From: Hyphomicrobiales bacterium
GTDB taxonomy: Bacteria > Pseudomonadota > Alphaproteobacteria > Rhizobiales > Beijerinckiaceae
NCBI GenBank assembly: GCA_004144595.1
Contig: SEEM01000015.1
Span: 41,996 to 105,995, forward strand
DNA: 64,000 bases
Direction of reading: 5' to 3'
A program made the position numbers and the translations under genes. The notes beneath the pieces were generated by a model that was given only the letters and a program-made list of their open reading frames with translations, was not told the DNA's origin and made no database searches. Shown here piece after piece: positions 36,280 to 45,536 of the stretch. The first letter of the stretch is position 1, and each line of letters opens with the position of its first letter.

Positions 36280-36792
36280 ATGAAAGCGAGCGTCAAGACT
36301 TCTGAAGTTGCCAAGACTGGCGATGCAGATCTCAACGTGAAGCCTCTTTATCTTGAGTCCCTCACGCTGGTGGAGCGTCTGCATCGCCGTCTGCTCGACG
36401 TCATCAAGGATGAGTTCGAGCGCCGCGGTCGGGACGACGTCAACAGCGTGCAGGCCCTGCTGCTCTACAATATCGGCGATGCCGAGCTGTCGGCCAGCGA
36501 GCTGCGCACGCGCGGCTACTATCTCGGCTCGAACGTCTCCTACAACGTCAAGAAGCTGGTCGAGCTCGGCTACCTTCACCATGCGCGCTCGCGCATCGAC
36601 CGTCGCTCGGTCCGCATCAGCCTGACCGAGAAGGGCGCAAGCGTGCACGACATCGTGAAGGGCGTCTACGACAAGCATGTTCGCACGGTCGAGCAGATCG
36701 GCGGCATCGCGGCCGACGACTTCGAACGGATGAACAACGCGCTGCTGCGCCTGGAACGCTTCTGGACCGATCAGATCCGCTACAAGCTCTGA
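36280..36792 (+). CDS. ldtR: MarR-family regulator LdtR
   Basis: 170 residues from the ATG at 36280. MarR winged helix: VNSVQALLLYNIGDAELSASELRTRGYYLGSNVSYNVKKLVELGYLHH, then the wing RSRIDRRSVRISLTEKG. The near-invariant RGYYLGSNVSYNVKKL recognition helix is characteristic of LdtR, described in Liberibacter and Sinorhizobium as the regulator of the adjacent L,D-transpeptidase and of stress tolerance. The L,D-transpeptidase follows here too, 295 bp downstream. A strong hairpin follows the stop by 34 nt. Confidence 0.92.
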   Translation: MKASVKTSEVAKTGDADLNVKPLYLESLTLVERLHRRLLDVIKDEFERRGRDDVNSVQALLLYNIGDAELSASELRTRGYYLGSNVSYNVKKLVELGYLHHARSRIDRRSVRISLTEKGASVHDIVKGVYDKHVRTVEQIGGIAADDFERMNNALLRLERFWTDQIRYKL

Positions 36793-36826
36793 AGATACCG
36801 CCGTTTCCGGCGTATCCGCCTGCCGG

Positions 36827-36857
36827 AGCGCGGCTGGGACGATGTCCCGGCCGCGCT
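36827..36857 (+). terminator. Strong hairpin after ldtR
   Basis: AGCGCGGCTGGGAC and GTCCCGGCCGCGCT form a 14-bp stem (one G-U pair) with a GAT loop, followed by GGCGCGTTTTCG. It sits in the 295-bp gap between ldtR and the L,D-transpeptidase gene and probably ends ldtR transcription. The rest of that gap shows no gene. Confidence 0.55.
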
Positions 36858-37087
36858 GGCGCGTTTTCGAACGGTGCCGGCATAAGACTGTGGTTTTGCT
36901 GCCATGCATGCGGCAAAAGACGGCCATGCCCTAAATTCGCCTCTGTCATCACGCCTCTTTAACCGTGCTAGGACACCGTCGGCAGTCGAGAAGTCGTCGG
37001 TCGCGCCATTGCACCGCCTGCGTCGCCCGTTCCGGCGGCGATGCCTTGTGGCCGGCGTGCTTGCATGAAGTGTTGAAGAGGGAAGAG

Positions 37088-38332
37088 ATGTCGCAACTGA
37101 GCCTGACCCGCCGCGAAACCGTGCTTGCCCTGTTGTCGGGCGCCGCCACGGCTGCCGCTGCTCCGGCGCTCGCCCAGCAGGCCGAGTGGCGCCAGAGTTA
37201 CGATGCGGGCGCACGTAATGCCGTGGCGCGCTCCTCGACGCCGATGCTGTCGGCGGAGGCGCTGCAGGCGACCGAGCAGGCGATCGGAGCTTATCGCGAC
37301 CTCGCCGCGCGCGGCGGTTGGCCGCAGGTCCAGTTGCCTGACCGGATGAGCGTCGGCGCCAAGGGGCCGGGCGTCGTGGCTCTGCGCCGCCGCCTGATCG
37401 TCACCGGCGATCTCGATGCCGCCGCCGGCGAGAGCAGCATCTACGATTCCTATGTCGAGGCGGGCGTGCGTCGCTTCCAGTCGCGCGTCGGCCTGTCGAC
37501 CACCGGTTCGATCAACCGCGCCACCATCGCCGCTCTCAACGTCCCGATCGACCGCCGCATCCGCCAGCTCGAGACCAATGTCGTCCGGCTGCGCAGCTGG
37601 TCCGGCAATCTCGGCGGCCGCTATGTCGTCGCCAATATCCCGGCAGCGATGGTCGAGACCGTCGAGAACGGGCATGTCGCGACCCGCCACGCGGCCGGCG
37701 TGGGCAAGATCGACCGCCAGTCACCCTTGCTCCAGACCAAGATTCCCGAGGTCAATTTCAACCCGACCTGGACGGTTCCCGCCTCGATCATCCGCAAGGA
37801 TCTGATCCCGAAGATGCGCAAGGAGCCGAGCTACCTCACCGAAAACAAGATTCGCATCATTTCGCAGGCCGGCGGCGAGATTTCGCCCGCCAGCGTCAAC
37901 TGGAACTCCGACGAGGCGACGCGCTACACCTTCCGGCAGGATCCGGGCGGCGAATTCAATTCGCTCGGCTTCGTGCGCATCAACATCCCCAGCCCGCATG
38001 GCGTCTACATGCATGACACGCCGTCGAAGGGCATCTTCGGCGACGATTATCGCTTCGTCTCTTCGGGCTGCATGCGCGTCCAGAACGTGCGCGACTATGT
38101 CGCCTGGCTCTTGAAGAACACGCCCGGCTGGGATCGCGCCAAGATCGACGAGACCATTCAGTCCGGCCAGCGCGTCAACGCCCGCATCGTCGATCCGGTG
38201 GCTTGCTATTGGGTCTACGTCACCGCCTGGGCCACGCCCGATGGCGGCGTGCAGTTCCGCGACGACATCTACAACAAGGATGGTCTCGGACCGGCGCCTG
38301 TCGCCGCGCTGCAGGGCGAGCAGGACATCTGA
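37088..38332 (+). CDS. L,D-transpeptidase (YcbB/LdtD-like)
   Basis: 414 residues from the ATG at 37088. Makes 3-3 cross-links in peptidoglycan or attaches proteins. It has a Tat-like signal (SLTRRETVLALLSGAATAAAAPALAQ), a PG_binding_1 domain (residues ~90-155), and a YkuD domain with the catalytic His in VYMHDTPSK and Cys in FVSSGCMRVQNVRDY. The SSGC form (no second His) is as in E. coli YcbB. Regulated in relatives by the preceding LdtR. Confidence 0.93.
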   Translation: MSQLSLTRRETVLALLSGAATAAAAPALAQQAEWRQSYDAGARNAVARSSTPMLSAEALQATEQAIGAYRDLAARGGWPQVQLPDRMSVGAKGPGVVALRRRLIVTGDLDAAAGESSIYDSYVEAGVRRFQSRVGLSTTGSINRATIAALNVPIDRRIRQLETNVVRLRSWSGNLGGRYVVANIPAAMVETVENGHVATRHAAGVGKIDRQSPLLQTKIPEVNFNPTWTVPASIIRKDLIPKMRKEPSYLTENKIRIISQAGGEISPASVNWNSDEATRYTFRQDPGGEFNSLGFVRINIPSPHGVYMHDTPSKGIFGDDYRFVSSGCMRVQNVRDYVAWLLKNTPGWDRAKIDETIQSGQRVNARIVDPVACYWVYVTAWATPDGGVQFRDDIYNKDGLGPAPVAALQGEQDI

Positions 38333-38356
38333 CGCCTGGGCCTCACGCGCGTCTGG

Positions 38357-38386
38357 AAAAGCCCGCCGGTTTCCGGCGGGCTTTTT
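38357..38386 (+). terminator. Intrinsic terminator after the L,D-transpeptidase gene
   Basis: AAAAGCCCGCCGG / CCGGCGGGCTTTTT with a short loop, 24 nt after the stop, followed by a U-tract. The symmetric A-run lets it serve the convergent gene as well. Confidence 0.85.
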
Positions 38387-38402
38387 TCATGGATCGCAGA
38401 TC

Positions 38403-38753
38403 TCAGCGCGTCAGCCAGGACGGCGCGACATAGCCCACGCAGCGCGCCTCTCCAGGGCCAGGATTCATGACCTCGAAAGCTGGGACGGGGCAGTTGTTTC
38501 CGGGCGCGGGGTTGTTGAGCCGCGCCGTGTTGGTGTCGCCATCCGGGAACGAGCGATAGACGCTCGTCGATCCGCCGGGATAGTATTGCCTGGTCACGGT
38601 CCAGGTCTCGGCCGCCGCATCTTGGCTCATCAACGGCATCGACAGGACGAAGATGCTCGCGCCGCCGAGAAAAGCTTTCCTGAGCTGCTGGGAGATCGGC
38701 GGAGCCGGATCTGGAACGCGACTCGCGTTCTGTTTTGGGTCGTTCTGTGTCAT
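38403..38753 (-). CDS. Small secreted protein, unrecognised
   Basis: 116 residues. I do not recognise the family. A positively charged segment and a hydrophobic stretch (RKAFLGGASIFVLSMPLMSQDAAAE) around residues 25-49 look like a signal peptide with cleavage near AAA/ET, following a ~24-residue N-terminal extension. The predicted mature part of ~68 residues contains TWTVTRQYYPGGSTSVYRSF and two Cys (NNCPVPAF, ARCVGY) that may form a disulphide. Divergence from other genes is unclear; it converges with the L,D-transpeptidase gene. Confidence 0.6.
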   Translation of the reverse strand: MTQNDPKQNASRVPDPAPPISQQLRKAFLGGASIFVLSMPLMSQDAAAETWTVTRQYYPGGSTSVYRSFPDGDTNTARLNNPAPGNNCPVPAFEVMNPGPGEARCVGYVAPSWLTR

Positions 38754-38837
38754 CGGGAGGCATCCAGTGTTGCGCTAGGTCATGCGCAGCAAGCTGCAAG
38801 CCATAATTCGTTAACCATTGTGGCCCGTGGTTCCGAC

Positions 38838-40049
38838 TCAGCTCCTGTGGCCGAACAGCCGCCCGGCCCAGGGCACAAGCGCTGCCAGCGCCATGACGGC
38901 GAGCAGACAGGCGGAGCCGCGAAACAACGTGCCATAGCCCTGGGCTGCAATCACGGGCGTGCTGGCCAATGGCGAGCAGAACTGGCCGATGAAGATCGAG
39001 GCGGTAAGGATGCCTGCCGCCATGCCCCGCCTCCGTCGAGGCGCCAGATCGAGCGCCATCGCGACAAAGCTTGGCGAAACCAGCGCATACCCGGCCCCGA
39101 TCAGGAGCGATGCCGCGAACAGCGGCGGGATCGACGCCGCGCCGGACAGCAGCAGGAACCCCAGGGCCATTGCGGCGTAGCCGGCCGCGAAAATGCCTGC
39201 AGAGCCGACCCTGCGCTGCACCCGCCGGTAGAGCAGGGCGGAGCAGCCGCCCGAGATCATCAGCAGGCCGAGGACCGTCCCGGTCATCACGGCGCTTTCA
39301 TAGCCCTGCGTCTCCAGGAAGAACGCGATCTGCGTCGGCATCAGGAAGAAGATCATGTTCGTCAGGCCCTGAAGCAGGACCAGTGCGGCGAGCAGGCTGC
39401 GCCAGGACGGATGGCCGTCATGGCGCGTCGCCGGCATGGCGCCCGGCGCGACTGAGATGCGCGGCGGCTCGACGATGGCAAGCCACATCAGCGGCAGGAA
39501 AACGGCCGCCAGCCCATAGATCGCGAAGGGCAAGCGAGGCGACAGGGCTGCAGCCCAACCGGCCAGCGAGATGAAGACCAGCCCGCCGAAATTCCGCGCC
39601 GAGATTTGCAGGCCGGTCAGCGCGTTGCGGTCGTCGCCGCTGAGATAGTCGCCGATCAGCGCGGTCTGCGCCGTCATGATCAGCGCGACGGCGACGCCGA
39701 GCACGAGGCGGCTGGCGAAAATCCACCGCAGATCCGGCAGGACGAGCCCCGCGCAGCCCGCGATCACAAACAGAACGACACCGGCCAGCAGCATTGCCCG
39801 TCGGCCGATCCTGTCGGCAGCGAAGCCGGCAAGCGGTGCGAACAGCGCGACGCTGAGGGAGGGTGCCGGCACCAGAAGCCGCGTCAGCAGCGCGGCGTTC
39901 GGATCGTCCGCGAACAGACGCTCGATGCCCGGAAGCGCCGGACTGATCGTGGCGTTTGCCATGGTGGTCAGCGATGCCGCCAGCAGCAGCGCGACCGCGC
40001 GAGGCTCCTGCCAGATCGGCCTTTTCCGTGTTGCAGCAAGACTTTCCAT
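38838..40049 (-). CDS. MFS transporter, drug-efflux type
   Basis: 403 residues from the ATG at 40049, with GAGG 8 nt upstream. Twelve hydrophobic segments; motif A is GFAADRIGRRAMLLAGV after the second helix, and the N-terminal half resembles the 12-TMS drug/H+ antiporters. Its promoter has the 19-bp spacer and palindrome typical of MerR control, facing the divergent MerR gene, which suggests inducible efflux; substrate unknown. Confidence 0.88.
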   Translation of the reverse strand: MESLAATRKRPIWQEPRAVALLLAASLTTMANATISPALPGIERLFADDPNAALLTRLLVPAPSLSVALFAPLAGFAADRIGRRAMLLAGVVLFVIAGCAGLVLPDLRWIFASRLVLGVAVALIMTAQTALIGDYLSGDDRNALTGLQISARNFGGLVFISLAGWAAALSPRLPFAIYGLAAVFLPLMWLAIVEPPRISVAPGAMPATRHDGHPSWRSLLAALVLLQGLTNMIFFLMPTQIAFFLETQGYESAVMTGTVLGLLMISGGCSALLYRRVQRRVGSAGIFAAGYAAMALGFLLLSGAASIPPLFAASLLIGAGYALVSPSFVAMALDLAPRRRRGMAAGILTASIFIGQFCSPLASTPVIAAQGYGTLFRGSACLLAVMALAALVPWAGRLFGHRS

Positions 40050-40084
40050 GATTTTTCCTCTTGTCGAATTGTTCCGTTCGGCAG

Positions 40085-40115
40085 AGCCTACGAATTCAAG
40101 TCGACTTGAGGTCAA
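40085..40115 (-). promoter_or_regulatory. MerR-type promoter/operator of the MFS gene
   Basis: On the minus strand: TTGACC (40115-40110), a 19-bp spacer, then TAGGCT (40090-40085). The spacer contains the perfect 14-bp palindrome TCAAGTCGACTTGA (40096-40109). Over-long 19-bp spacers with a centred palindrome are the hallmark of MerR-family activation; the half-site matches the known SoxR half-site CTCAAGT. The MFS start codon is 36 bp downstream. Confidence 0.75.
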
Positions 40116-40117
40116 GC

Positions 40118-40582
40118 ATGCTGTTGCTCGATATCGGAGAGGTCGCCGGGCGCTCGGGCGTGCCGGCCTCGGCCCTGCGCTATTACGAGGAGATCGGCCT
40201 CATCCGCTCGCAGGCGCGCCGCGGCCTGCGCCGGCAATACGATCCCGATGTCCTGCTCAGGCTGTCGCTGATCGGGCTCGGCAAGACCGCGGGCTTCTCG
40301 CTCGACGAGATCGCCGCCATGTTCGGGGCGGACGGACAGCCAAACATTCCGCGCGAGCAGCTGCGGGCGCGGGCCGACGAATTGCAGCGGCAGATGGCAG
40401 GGCTCAGGACGCTGCGCGATGCGCTTCGCCATGTCGCGGATTGCCGGGCGCCGACTCATCTGGACTGCCCGACCTTCCGGGGCCTGCTGCGAACGGCTTC
40501 GCGCCGGCCGCTCACCTACATGCCGTCCGGCCCGAAGAAGGAGAAGAAAATGCTGCCGAAGCGGGGAAAGCCGGGCAATTGA
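40118..40582 (+). CDS. MerR-family regulator
   Basis: 154 residues from the ATG at 40118. N-terminal MerR helix-turn-helix (LLLDIGEVAGRSGVPASALRYYEEIGLI) and a dimerisation helix (IPREQLRARADELQRQMAGLRTLRDALRHVA). The C-terminal part has two Cys (ADCRAPTHLDCPTF) but lacks SoxR's four-Cys Fe-S cluster motif, so it is not SoxR itself. It is divergent from the MFS gene and shares its operator region; the inducer is unknown. Confidence 0.9.
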   Translation: MLLLDIGEVAGRSGVPASALRYYEEIGLIRSQARRGLRRQYDPDVLLRLSLIGLGKTAGFSLDEIAAMFGADGQPNIPREQLRARADELQRQMAGLRTLRDALRHVADCRAPTHLDCPTFRGLLRTASRRPLTYMPSGPKKEKKMLPKRGKPGN

Positions 40583-40623
40583 AGGTTGCGGCGATGCAGC
40601 TTTTCCGCCGCGGCATCTAACGC

Positions 40624-40652
40624 TTGGACAGCCTCCCGCCACATGATAGGGG
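40624..40652 (+). promoter_or_regulatory. Predicted glyA promoter
   Basis: TTGGAC (40624-40629), 17-bp spacer, TAGGGG (40647-40652), 51 bp before the glyA ATG. Confidence 0.5.
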
Positions 40653-40703
40653 AGCCGCGACGAAGCCGGGCGCCCACCGGCCGTCGAACTTCAGGAGCCG
40701 GAC

Positions 40704-42002
40704 ATGACCGACGCCGCGCTGAACAAGCACCTCTCGAACTCCTTCTTCGGCGCTTCGCTGCATGATGCCGATCCCGAGATCGCCCGCGCGATCGACCTGG
40801 AGCTCGGTCGCCAGCGCGACGAGATCGAGCTGATCGCCTCCGAGAACATCGTCTCCCGCGCCGTGCTCGAAGCACAGGGCTCGGTGATGACCAACAAATA
40901 TGCCGAGGGCTATCCGGGCCGGCGCTATTACGGCGGTTGCCAGTTCGTCGACATCGCCGAGAGGCTCGCGATCGAGCGCGCCACGCGGCTTTTCGGCTGC
41001 GCTTACGCCAACGTTCAGCCGAACTCCGGCAGCCAGGCCAACCAGGGCGTCTTCATGGCGCTGATGCAGCCGGGCGACACCTTCATGGGTCTCGACCTCG
41101 CTGCCGGCGGGCACCTGACCCATGGCGCGCCGGTCAACCAGTCCGGCAAGTGGTTCAACGTCGTCTCCTACGGCGTCTGCGTCGTCGACCAGATGATCGA
41201 CTACGACGCGATGGAGCGCCTCGCCATCGAGCACAAGCCGAAGCTCATCGTCGCCGGCGGCTCGGCCTATGCCCGCCATTGGGATTTCGCCCGCTTCCGT
41301 GAGGTCGCCGACAAGGTCGGAGCCTACTTCGTGGTCGATATCGCGCATTTCGCGGGTCTCGTGGCCGGTGGCGCGCATCCCTCGCCGTTCCCGCACGCCC
41401 ATGTCGTCACCACCACCACGCACAAGACGCTCCGCGGCCCGCGCGGCGGCATGATCCTGACCAATGACGAGGCGCTGGCGAAGAAGTTCAACTCGGCGAT
41501 CTTCCCGGGCATCCAGGGCGGCCCGCTGATGCATGTCATCGCGGCCAAGGCGGTCTCGTTCCACGAGGCGCTGCAGCCGGAGTTCAAGACCTACGCCCAC
41601 GCCGTCGTCGCCAATGCCAAGGCGCTGGCCGAGACGCTGAAGTCCAGGGGCTTCGACCTCGTCACCGGCGGCACCGACAACCACCTGATGCTGGTCGACC
41701 TGCGCTCGAAGAAGCTGACCGGCAAGGCGGCGGAGGCCGCGCTCGGCCGCGCCCACATCACCTGCAACAAGAACGGCATCCCATTCGATCCCGAGAAGCC
41801 GATGACCACCTCCGGCGTCCGCCTCGGCACCCCGGCAGCGACCTCGCGCGGCTTCGGCATCGCCGAGTTCAAGCAGGTCGGCGAACTGATCGCGGAAGTG
41901 CTGGACGGCCTGTCCGCGAACGGGGAGGAAGGCAATGCCGCGGTCGAGCAGGCGGTCGCCGCGAAAGTCAAGGCGCTGACGGCGCGCTTCCCGATCTACT
42001 GA
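40704..42002 (+). CDS. glyA: Serine hydroxymethyltransferase
   Basis: 432 residues. Interconverts serine and glycine with tetrahydrofolate; the main one-carbon source. PLP Lys in [17 protein letters not shown]; other conserved stretches are [34 protein letters not shown] and [13 protein letters not shown]. In many alphaproteobacteria glyA directly precedes nrdR and the rib operon; here an oppositely oriented orphan gene intervenes. Confidence 0.98.
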   Translation: MTDAALNKHLSNSFFGASLHDADPEIARAIDLELGRQRDEIELIASENIVSRAVLEAQGSVMTNKYAEGYPGRRYYGGCQFVDIAERLAIERATRLFGCAYANVQPNSGSQANQGVFMALMQPGDTFMGLDLAAGGHLTHGAPVNQSGKWFNVVSYGVCVVDQMIDYDAMERLAIEHKPKLIVAGGSAYARHWDFARFREVADKVGAYFVVDIAHFAGLVAGGAHPSPFPHAHVVTTTTHKTLRGPRGGMILTNDEALAKKFNSAIFPGIQGGPLMHVIAAKAVSFHEALQPEFKTYAHAVVANAKALAETLKSRGFDLVTGGTDNHLMLVDLRSKKLTGKAAEAALGRAHITCNKNGIPFDPEKPMTTSGVRLGTPAATSRGFGIAEFKQVGELIAEVLDGLSANGEEGNAAVEQAVAAKVKALTARFPIY

Positions 42003-42032
42003 GGCGGAAGAGGAAGCCGATGTGCCTCGCGC

Positions 42033-43007
42033 TCAGGGGAAAGTGCCCTTGAGCTCGAGCATGATCAGGTTCTCGCTCTGGTTGCCCCTGTCTGGGCGGT
42101 TCTTGCGGCTGAGATCCACGCCCAGCTTCAGGCTCTCGGCGATCTGGTAGGAAGCCGAGGCGCTGCCGGTGACGTTGTCATCCTTGATATTGGCGGCAAC
42201 CGACAAGCCGAAGCGATCCTTGTTGGCGCTGAGCCGCAGGGTCAGATCGACCTTCGGCTTCGTCAGGTCGACCCTGTTGGCCGCGGTCAGACTGATCACC
42301 CCGTATTTGAGCCCGACCTCGCTGGTGACCTCGGGCGCCTTGGCGTTAGCGGTGACGATCTGCAGCGACAGGTCGATCTTGAGCTGCTCCCAGGCGATTT
42401 TTCCGGTGACCTTGCCGCCATAGCGTTCGGCCGTCGGATCGAAGATAATGTTGCCGATACTGACGCTGGCCTGGCCGGATTTCAGTGTGCCGACTTTCAG
42501 CACCTCGAATTTGAGCTTCTCCAGTTCCCGGATGCCCATGCCGTAGATCGTGCCGGAGGGTTTGGTAATGTAGAGCGCGACGCCGGAGCCGACCGCAAGC
42601 ACCGCGCCGACGACATAGAGAATGCTCTTGTTGCGATCGACCCAGACGCCGATCGCCGATGACTTCGCTGCATCTTCGAAGTTCTTGAGTTGCTTTTCCA
42701 GCGCCTTGAACTTCGACGATTCCTTGATCTGCTTGAGATAGGCCTCGGTCGCGGCGGTCTTGACGCCACCGACGATGGAAGACTGGAGCTTGCCGATCTC
42801 CTCGGGCGTCAACTGGGAGCTGGCGGTCGGGCTGCGGGATTTCGCGAAGTTCAGGACGGCATTCTCGGCCGCTTTGAGCAGGGCCGGGTTCTTGAAGGTC
42901 TGGATCAGGCGCTCGGGCGAGTTGGCGACCTCGGAGTCGAACAGATCGAAGGCCAGCACCACCAGGCCGCCGAACGCTTCGCTCATGTTGCCATCGTTCT
43001 CTGCCAT
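42033..43007 (-). CDS. Orphan membrane-anchored, beta-rich protein, unrecognised
   Basis: 324 residues. No family recognised and no signal peptide at the N-terminus. Residues ~1-115 are helical (IQTFKNPALLKAAENAVLNFAKS, AYLKQIKESSKFKALEKQLKNFEDAAKS). A single membrane helix follows at ~125-146 (SILYVVGAVLAVGSGVALYI). From ~155 to the end the sequence alternates in beta-strand style (SLQIVTANAKAPEVTSEVGLKYGVIS, VDLTLRLSANKDRFGLSVAANI, VTGSASASYQIAESLKLGVDL), like an outer-membrane-type or beta-sandwich domain. It separates glyA from nrdR on the opposite strand, suggesting insertion. Function unknown. Confidence 0.75.
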   Translation of the reverse strand: MAENDGNMSEAFGGLVVLAFDLFDSEVANSPERLIQTFKNPALLKAAENAVLNFAKSRSPTASSQLTPEEIGKLQSSIVGGVKTAATEAYLKQIKESSKFKALEKQLKNFEDAAKSSAIGVWVDRNKSILYVVGAVLAVGSGVALYITKPSGTIYGMGIRELEKLKFEVLKVGTLKSGQASVSIGNIIFDPTAERYGGKVTGKIAWEQLKIDLSLQIVTANAKAPEVTSEVGLKYGVISLTAANRVDLTKPKVDLTLRLSANKDRFGLSVAANIKDDNVTGSASASYQIAESLKLGVDLSRKNRPDRGNQSENLIMLELKGTFP

Positions 43008-43177
43008 GGTAGAAGCTCCGCCGCGCTCGGTATGAAGGTCGAGTGTTCGTCGTCGCAGCGAGCCCCGAGGTTCATCGCCGTCGCATCATAGCAGCAGCGG
43101 CGGGATGACGTCTGGCGTGGAAACCGGCGCTGGGGCAAAGAAGCGTCGGTCGTCTCGGCATTCCGAAGGATTCGCGC

Positions 43178-43672
43178 ATGCGCTGCCCGTATTGCAGCTC
43201 CCTCGATACGCAGGTGAAGGACTCCCGTCCGACCGACGATCACGCCTCGATCAGGCGGCGCCGGGTCTGCCCGGATTGCGGCGGCCGCTTCACCACCTTC
43301 GAGCGCGTGCAGTTGCGCGAACTGACCGTCGTGAAGCGCTCGGGCCGGCGCACGCCCTTCGACCGCGACAAGCTGGAGACCTCGATCGCGCACGCCTTGC
43401 GCAAGCGCCCGGTCGCGCCGGAGCGGATCGAGCGGATGGTCAACGGCATCGTCCGCCAGCTCGAAAGCGCGGGCGAGGCGGAGATCCAGAGCTCGACCAT
43501 CGGCGAGCTGGTGATGGAGGGGCTCAAGGGCCTCGACGACGTCGCCTATGTCCGCTTCGCCTCGGTCTACAAGAATTTCCGCGAGGCCAAGGATTTCGAG
43601 GAACTGCTCGGCCAGCTCGGCACGATCGAGGAGGAGGGCGTCTCCGTCCCGCCGCGCCGCGCCGATGATTGA
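43178..43672 (+). CDS. nrdR: Transcriptional repressor NrdR
   Basis: 164 residues. Zn- and nucleotide-binding repressor of ribonucleotide reductase genes. Zinc ribbon [19 protein letters not shown]...[17 protein letters not shown], followed by an ATP-cone domain ([22 protein letters not shown] ... [19 protein letters not shown]). Its end overlaps the ribD start by 8 bp; first gene of the nrdR-ribDEH-nusB-thiL operon. Confidence 0.97.
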   Translation: MRCPYCSSLDTQVKDSRPTDDHASIRRRRVCPDCGGRFTTFERVQLRELTVVKRSGRRTPFDRDKLETSIAHALRKRPVAPERIERMVNGIVRQLESAGEAEIQSSTIGELVMEGLKGLDDVAYVRFASVYKNFREAKDFEELLGQLGTIEEEGVSVPPRRADD

Positions 43673-44855
43673 TCCCAGGGCTTCTTCACGCGAAGCGGGC
43701 ATCGCTTCACGTGAAGGCAATGCGTCGGAACAGAAGCGCGCGGTCGACCGCGTGTTCATGCGCCAGGCACTCAGCTTTGGCGCACGCGGGCTCGGCACGA
43801 CCGCGACAAACCCGTCGGTCGGTGCCATCGTCACCCGCGACACGCCGGATGGTCCCGCGGTCGTAGCTCGCGGCCATACCCAGCCTGGCGGCCGCCCGCA
43901 TGGCGAGGCCGATGCCTTCTCGCGGGCCGGCGCCGCCTCGATGGGTGGCACGCTTTATGTGACGCTCGAACCCTGCTCGCATCGCTCGGTGCGCGGCGGC
44001 ATCCCTTGCGTCGAACACACCATCCTCTCGGGCGTAAAGCGCGTCGTCTCGGCAATGTCCGACCCCAATCCCTTCATCGCCGGCCTCGGCCATGCGCTGC
44101 TGCGCACCGCCGGCATCGAGGTCACGGTCGGCGTGCTGGAGGAAGAGGCGCGTCAGGCGCATCGCGGCTATCTCACCCGCATCACGCAGGGCCGCCCGAT
44201 GGTGACCTTCAAGATCGCCCGCACCGCCGATGGCTATGCCGGCGGGGCAGGGGGCGTGCCGCTTTCCGTGTCGAGCCCGGTCGCGGGCGGTTGGGTCCAT
44301 CTTCAGCGCGCGCATCATGACGTGATCATGCTCGGCATCGGCTCGGTTCTGGCCGACGACCCGCAGCTCACCGTGCGCCTGCCGGGCATGGCGGACCGCT
44401 CGCCGATCCGCGTCATCCTCGATACGCATCTGCGCCTGCCGCTGACCTCGAAGCTCGTCCGCACGGCCCATGAGATCCCCGTCTGGGTGATAGCGGCCGA
44501 AACCGCGCCGATCGAACCGGAACAGGCGCTGGTCGCAGCCGGCGTCGAAGTCATGCGGGTCTCGCTGGGAGCCGACGGCCATCTCGACCTCGCCGAAGCG
44601 TTGACCTTGCTCGGTACGCGCGGCATCAACCGCGTCTTCTCGGAAGGCGGGCCGCGCATCGGCGAGAAGCTCGCGCTTGCCGGCCTCGCCGACGAGATCA
44701 TCGTCTCCACCGCGCCGAAAACGCTGGGGCAGCCCGGCGTCCTTGCCGTGCGTCCGGGGCTTGCCGGCCTGCTCGCCGACCCCGATCTATACGCCCTTGT
44801 CGAGACCAGCCTGATCGGTCAGGACCGTTTCGAGCATTTCACGAGGAGAGGCTGA
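43665..44855 (+). CDS. ribD: Bifunctional riboflavin deaminase/reductase RibD
   Basis: 396 residues from the ATG at 43665 inside the nrdR end; a later ATG at 43758 is possible. It deaminates and reduces the pyrimidine intermediate of riboflavin synthesis. The deaminase half has [11 protein letters not shown] and [18 protein letters not shown] (zinc ligands His, Cys, Cys); the reductase half has [17 protein letters not shown] and [21 protein letters not shown]. The usual HAE of the deaminase is HGE here. Confidence 0.95.
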   Translation: MIDPRASSREAGIASREGNASEQKRAVDRVFMRQALSFGARGLGTTATNPSVGAIVTRDTPDGPAVVARGHTQPGGRPHGEADAFSRAGAASMGGTLYVTLEPCSHRSVRGGIPCVEHTILSGVKRVVSAMSDPNPFIAGLGHALLRTAGIEVTVGVLEEEARQAHRGYLTRITQGRPMVTFKIARTADGYAGGAGGVPLSVSSPVAGGWVHLQRAHHDVIMLGIGSVLADDPQLTVRLPGMADRSPIRVILDTHLRLPLTSKLVRTAHEIPVWVIAAETAPIEPEQALVAAGVEVMRVSLGADGHLDLAEALTLLGTRGINRVFSEGGPRIGEKLALAGLADEIIVSTAPKTLGQPGVLAVRPGLAGLLADPDLYALVETSLIGQDRFEHFTRRG

Positions 44856-45502
44856 TGTTCACCGGCATCGTCACCGCCATCGGCGAGGTCGTGGAGACCG
44901 AGCGCAAGGGGCCGAGCCTCAAGCGCCTCGCCATCGCCTGCCCCTATGAGGCGGACGGCATCGCGATCGGCGCCTCGATCGCCTGCGCCGGCGTCTGCCT
45001 CACCGTCACGGCCTTGCGCGCCCGCACGGATGGCGAGCCCGGCTGCATCTTCCAGGTGGAAGCGGCTGCCGAAACGCTGGCGAAGACGCTGGTCGGCGAC
45101 TGGCAGCCGGGTACGCGGATCAATCTCGAGCGTTCGCTCAAGGTCGGCGACGAACTCGGCGGCCATCTCGTCGTCGGCCATGTCGACGGCCCCGGTCGCA
45201 TCCTGAAGATCGACGCGATCGAGCCCGATCCCGACGAGCCCTGGGGCGCGACGGCGCGCTTCCATATCCGTGCCCCGCAAGGCCTGGAGCGTTTCATAGC
45301 GACCAAAGGCTCGATCTGCCTCGATGGTACTTCGCTCACGATCAACACTGTCGAGGACGATGTCTTCACCGTCCTGCTGATTCCGCACTCCTTTGCGGTC
45401 ACCACCTGGGGGCAGCGCAAGGAGGGTGACTCCGTTCATGTCGAGGTCGATCTGATGGCACGGTATGCCGCGCGGCTTGCGGAGGCGCGCCCGCAAGGGT
45501 AA
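44855..45502 (+). CDS. ribE: Riboflavin synthase alpha subunit
   Basis: 215 residues. Dismutates two lumazines into riboflavin and pyrimidine. Two similar beta-barrels are visible: N-terminal [12 protein letters not shown] with [13 protein letters not shown], and second half [25 protein letters not shown]. The ATG overlaps the ribD stop by one base (TGATG), so coupled. Also named ribC in some genomes. Confidence 0.96.
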   Translation: MFTGIVTAIGEVVETERKGPSLKRLAIACPYEADGIAIGASIACAGVCLTVTALRARTDGEPGCIFQVEAAAETLAKTLVGDWQPGTRINLERSLKVGDELGGHLVVGHVDGPGRILKIDAIEPDPDEPWGATARFHIRAPQGLERFIATKGSICLDGTSLTINTVEDDVFTVLLIPHSFAVTTWGQRKEGDSVHVEVDLMARYAARLAEARPQG

Positions 45503-45536
45503 CCAGCCCGATCACATCCCAAGAAGGACAGAAGAA

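Noticed and set aside
38269..38799. 176-residue minus-strand frame overlapping the small secreted protein
   Set aside because: The frame at 38403-38753 has a credible signal peptide; this one is Arg-rich with none.
40118..40582. Calling the MerR gene soxR because of the CTCAAGT half-site
   Set aside because: The C-terminus lacks the CX2CXCX5C iron-sulphur motif; only two Cys with wrong spacing.
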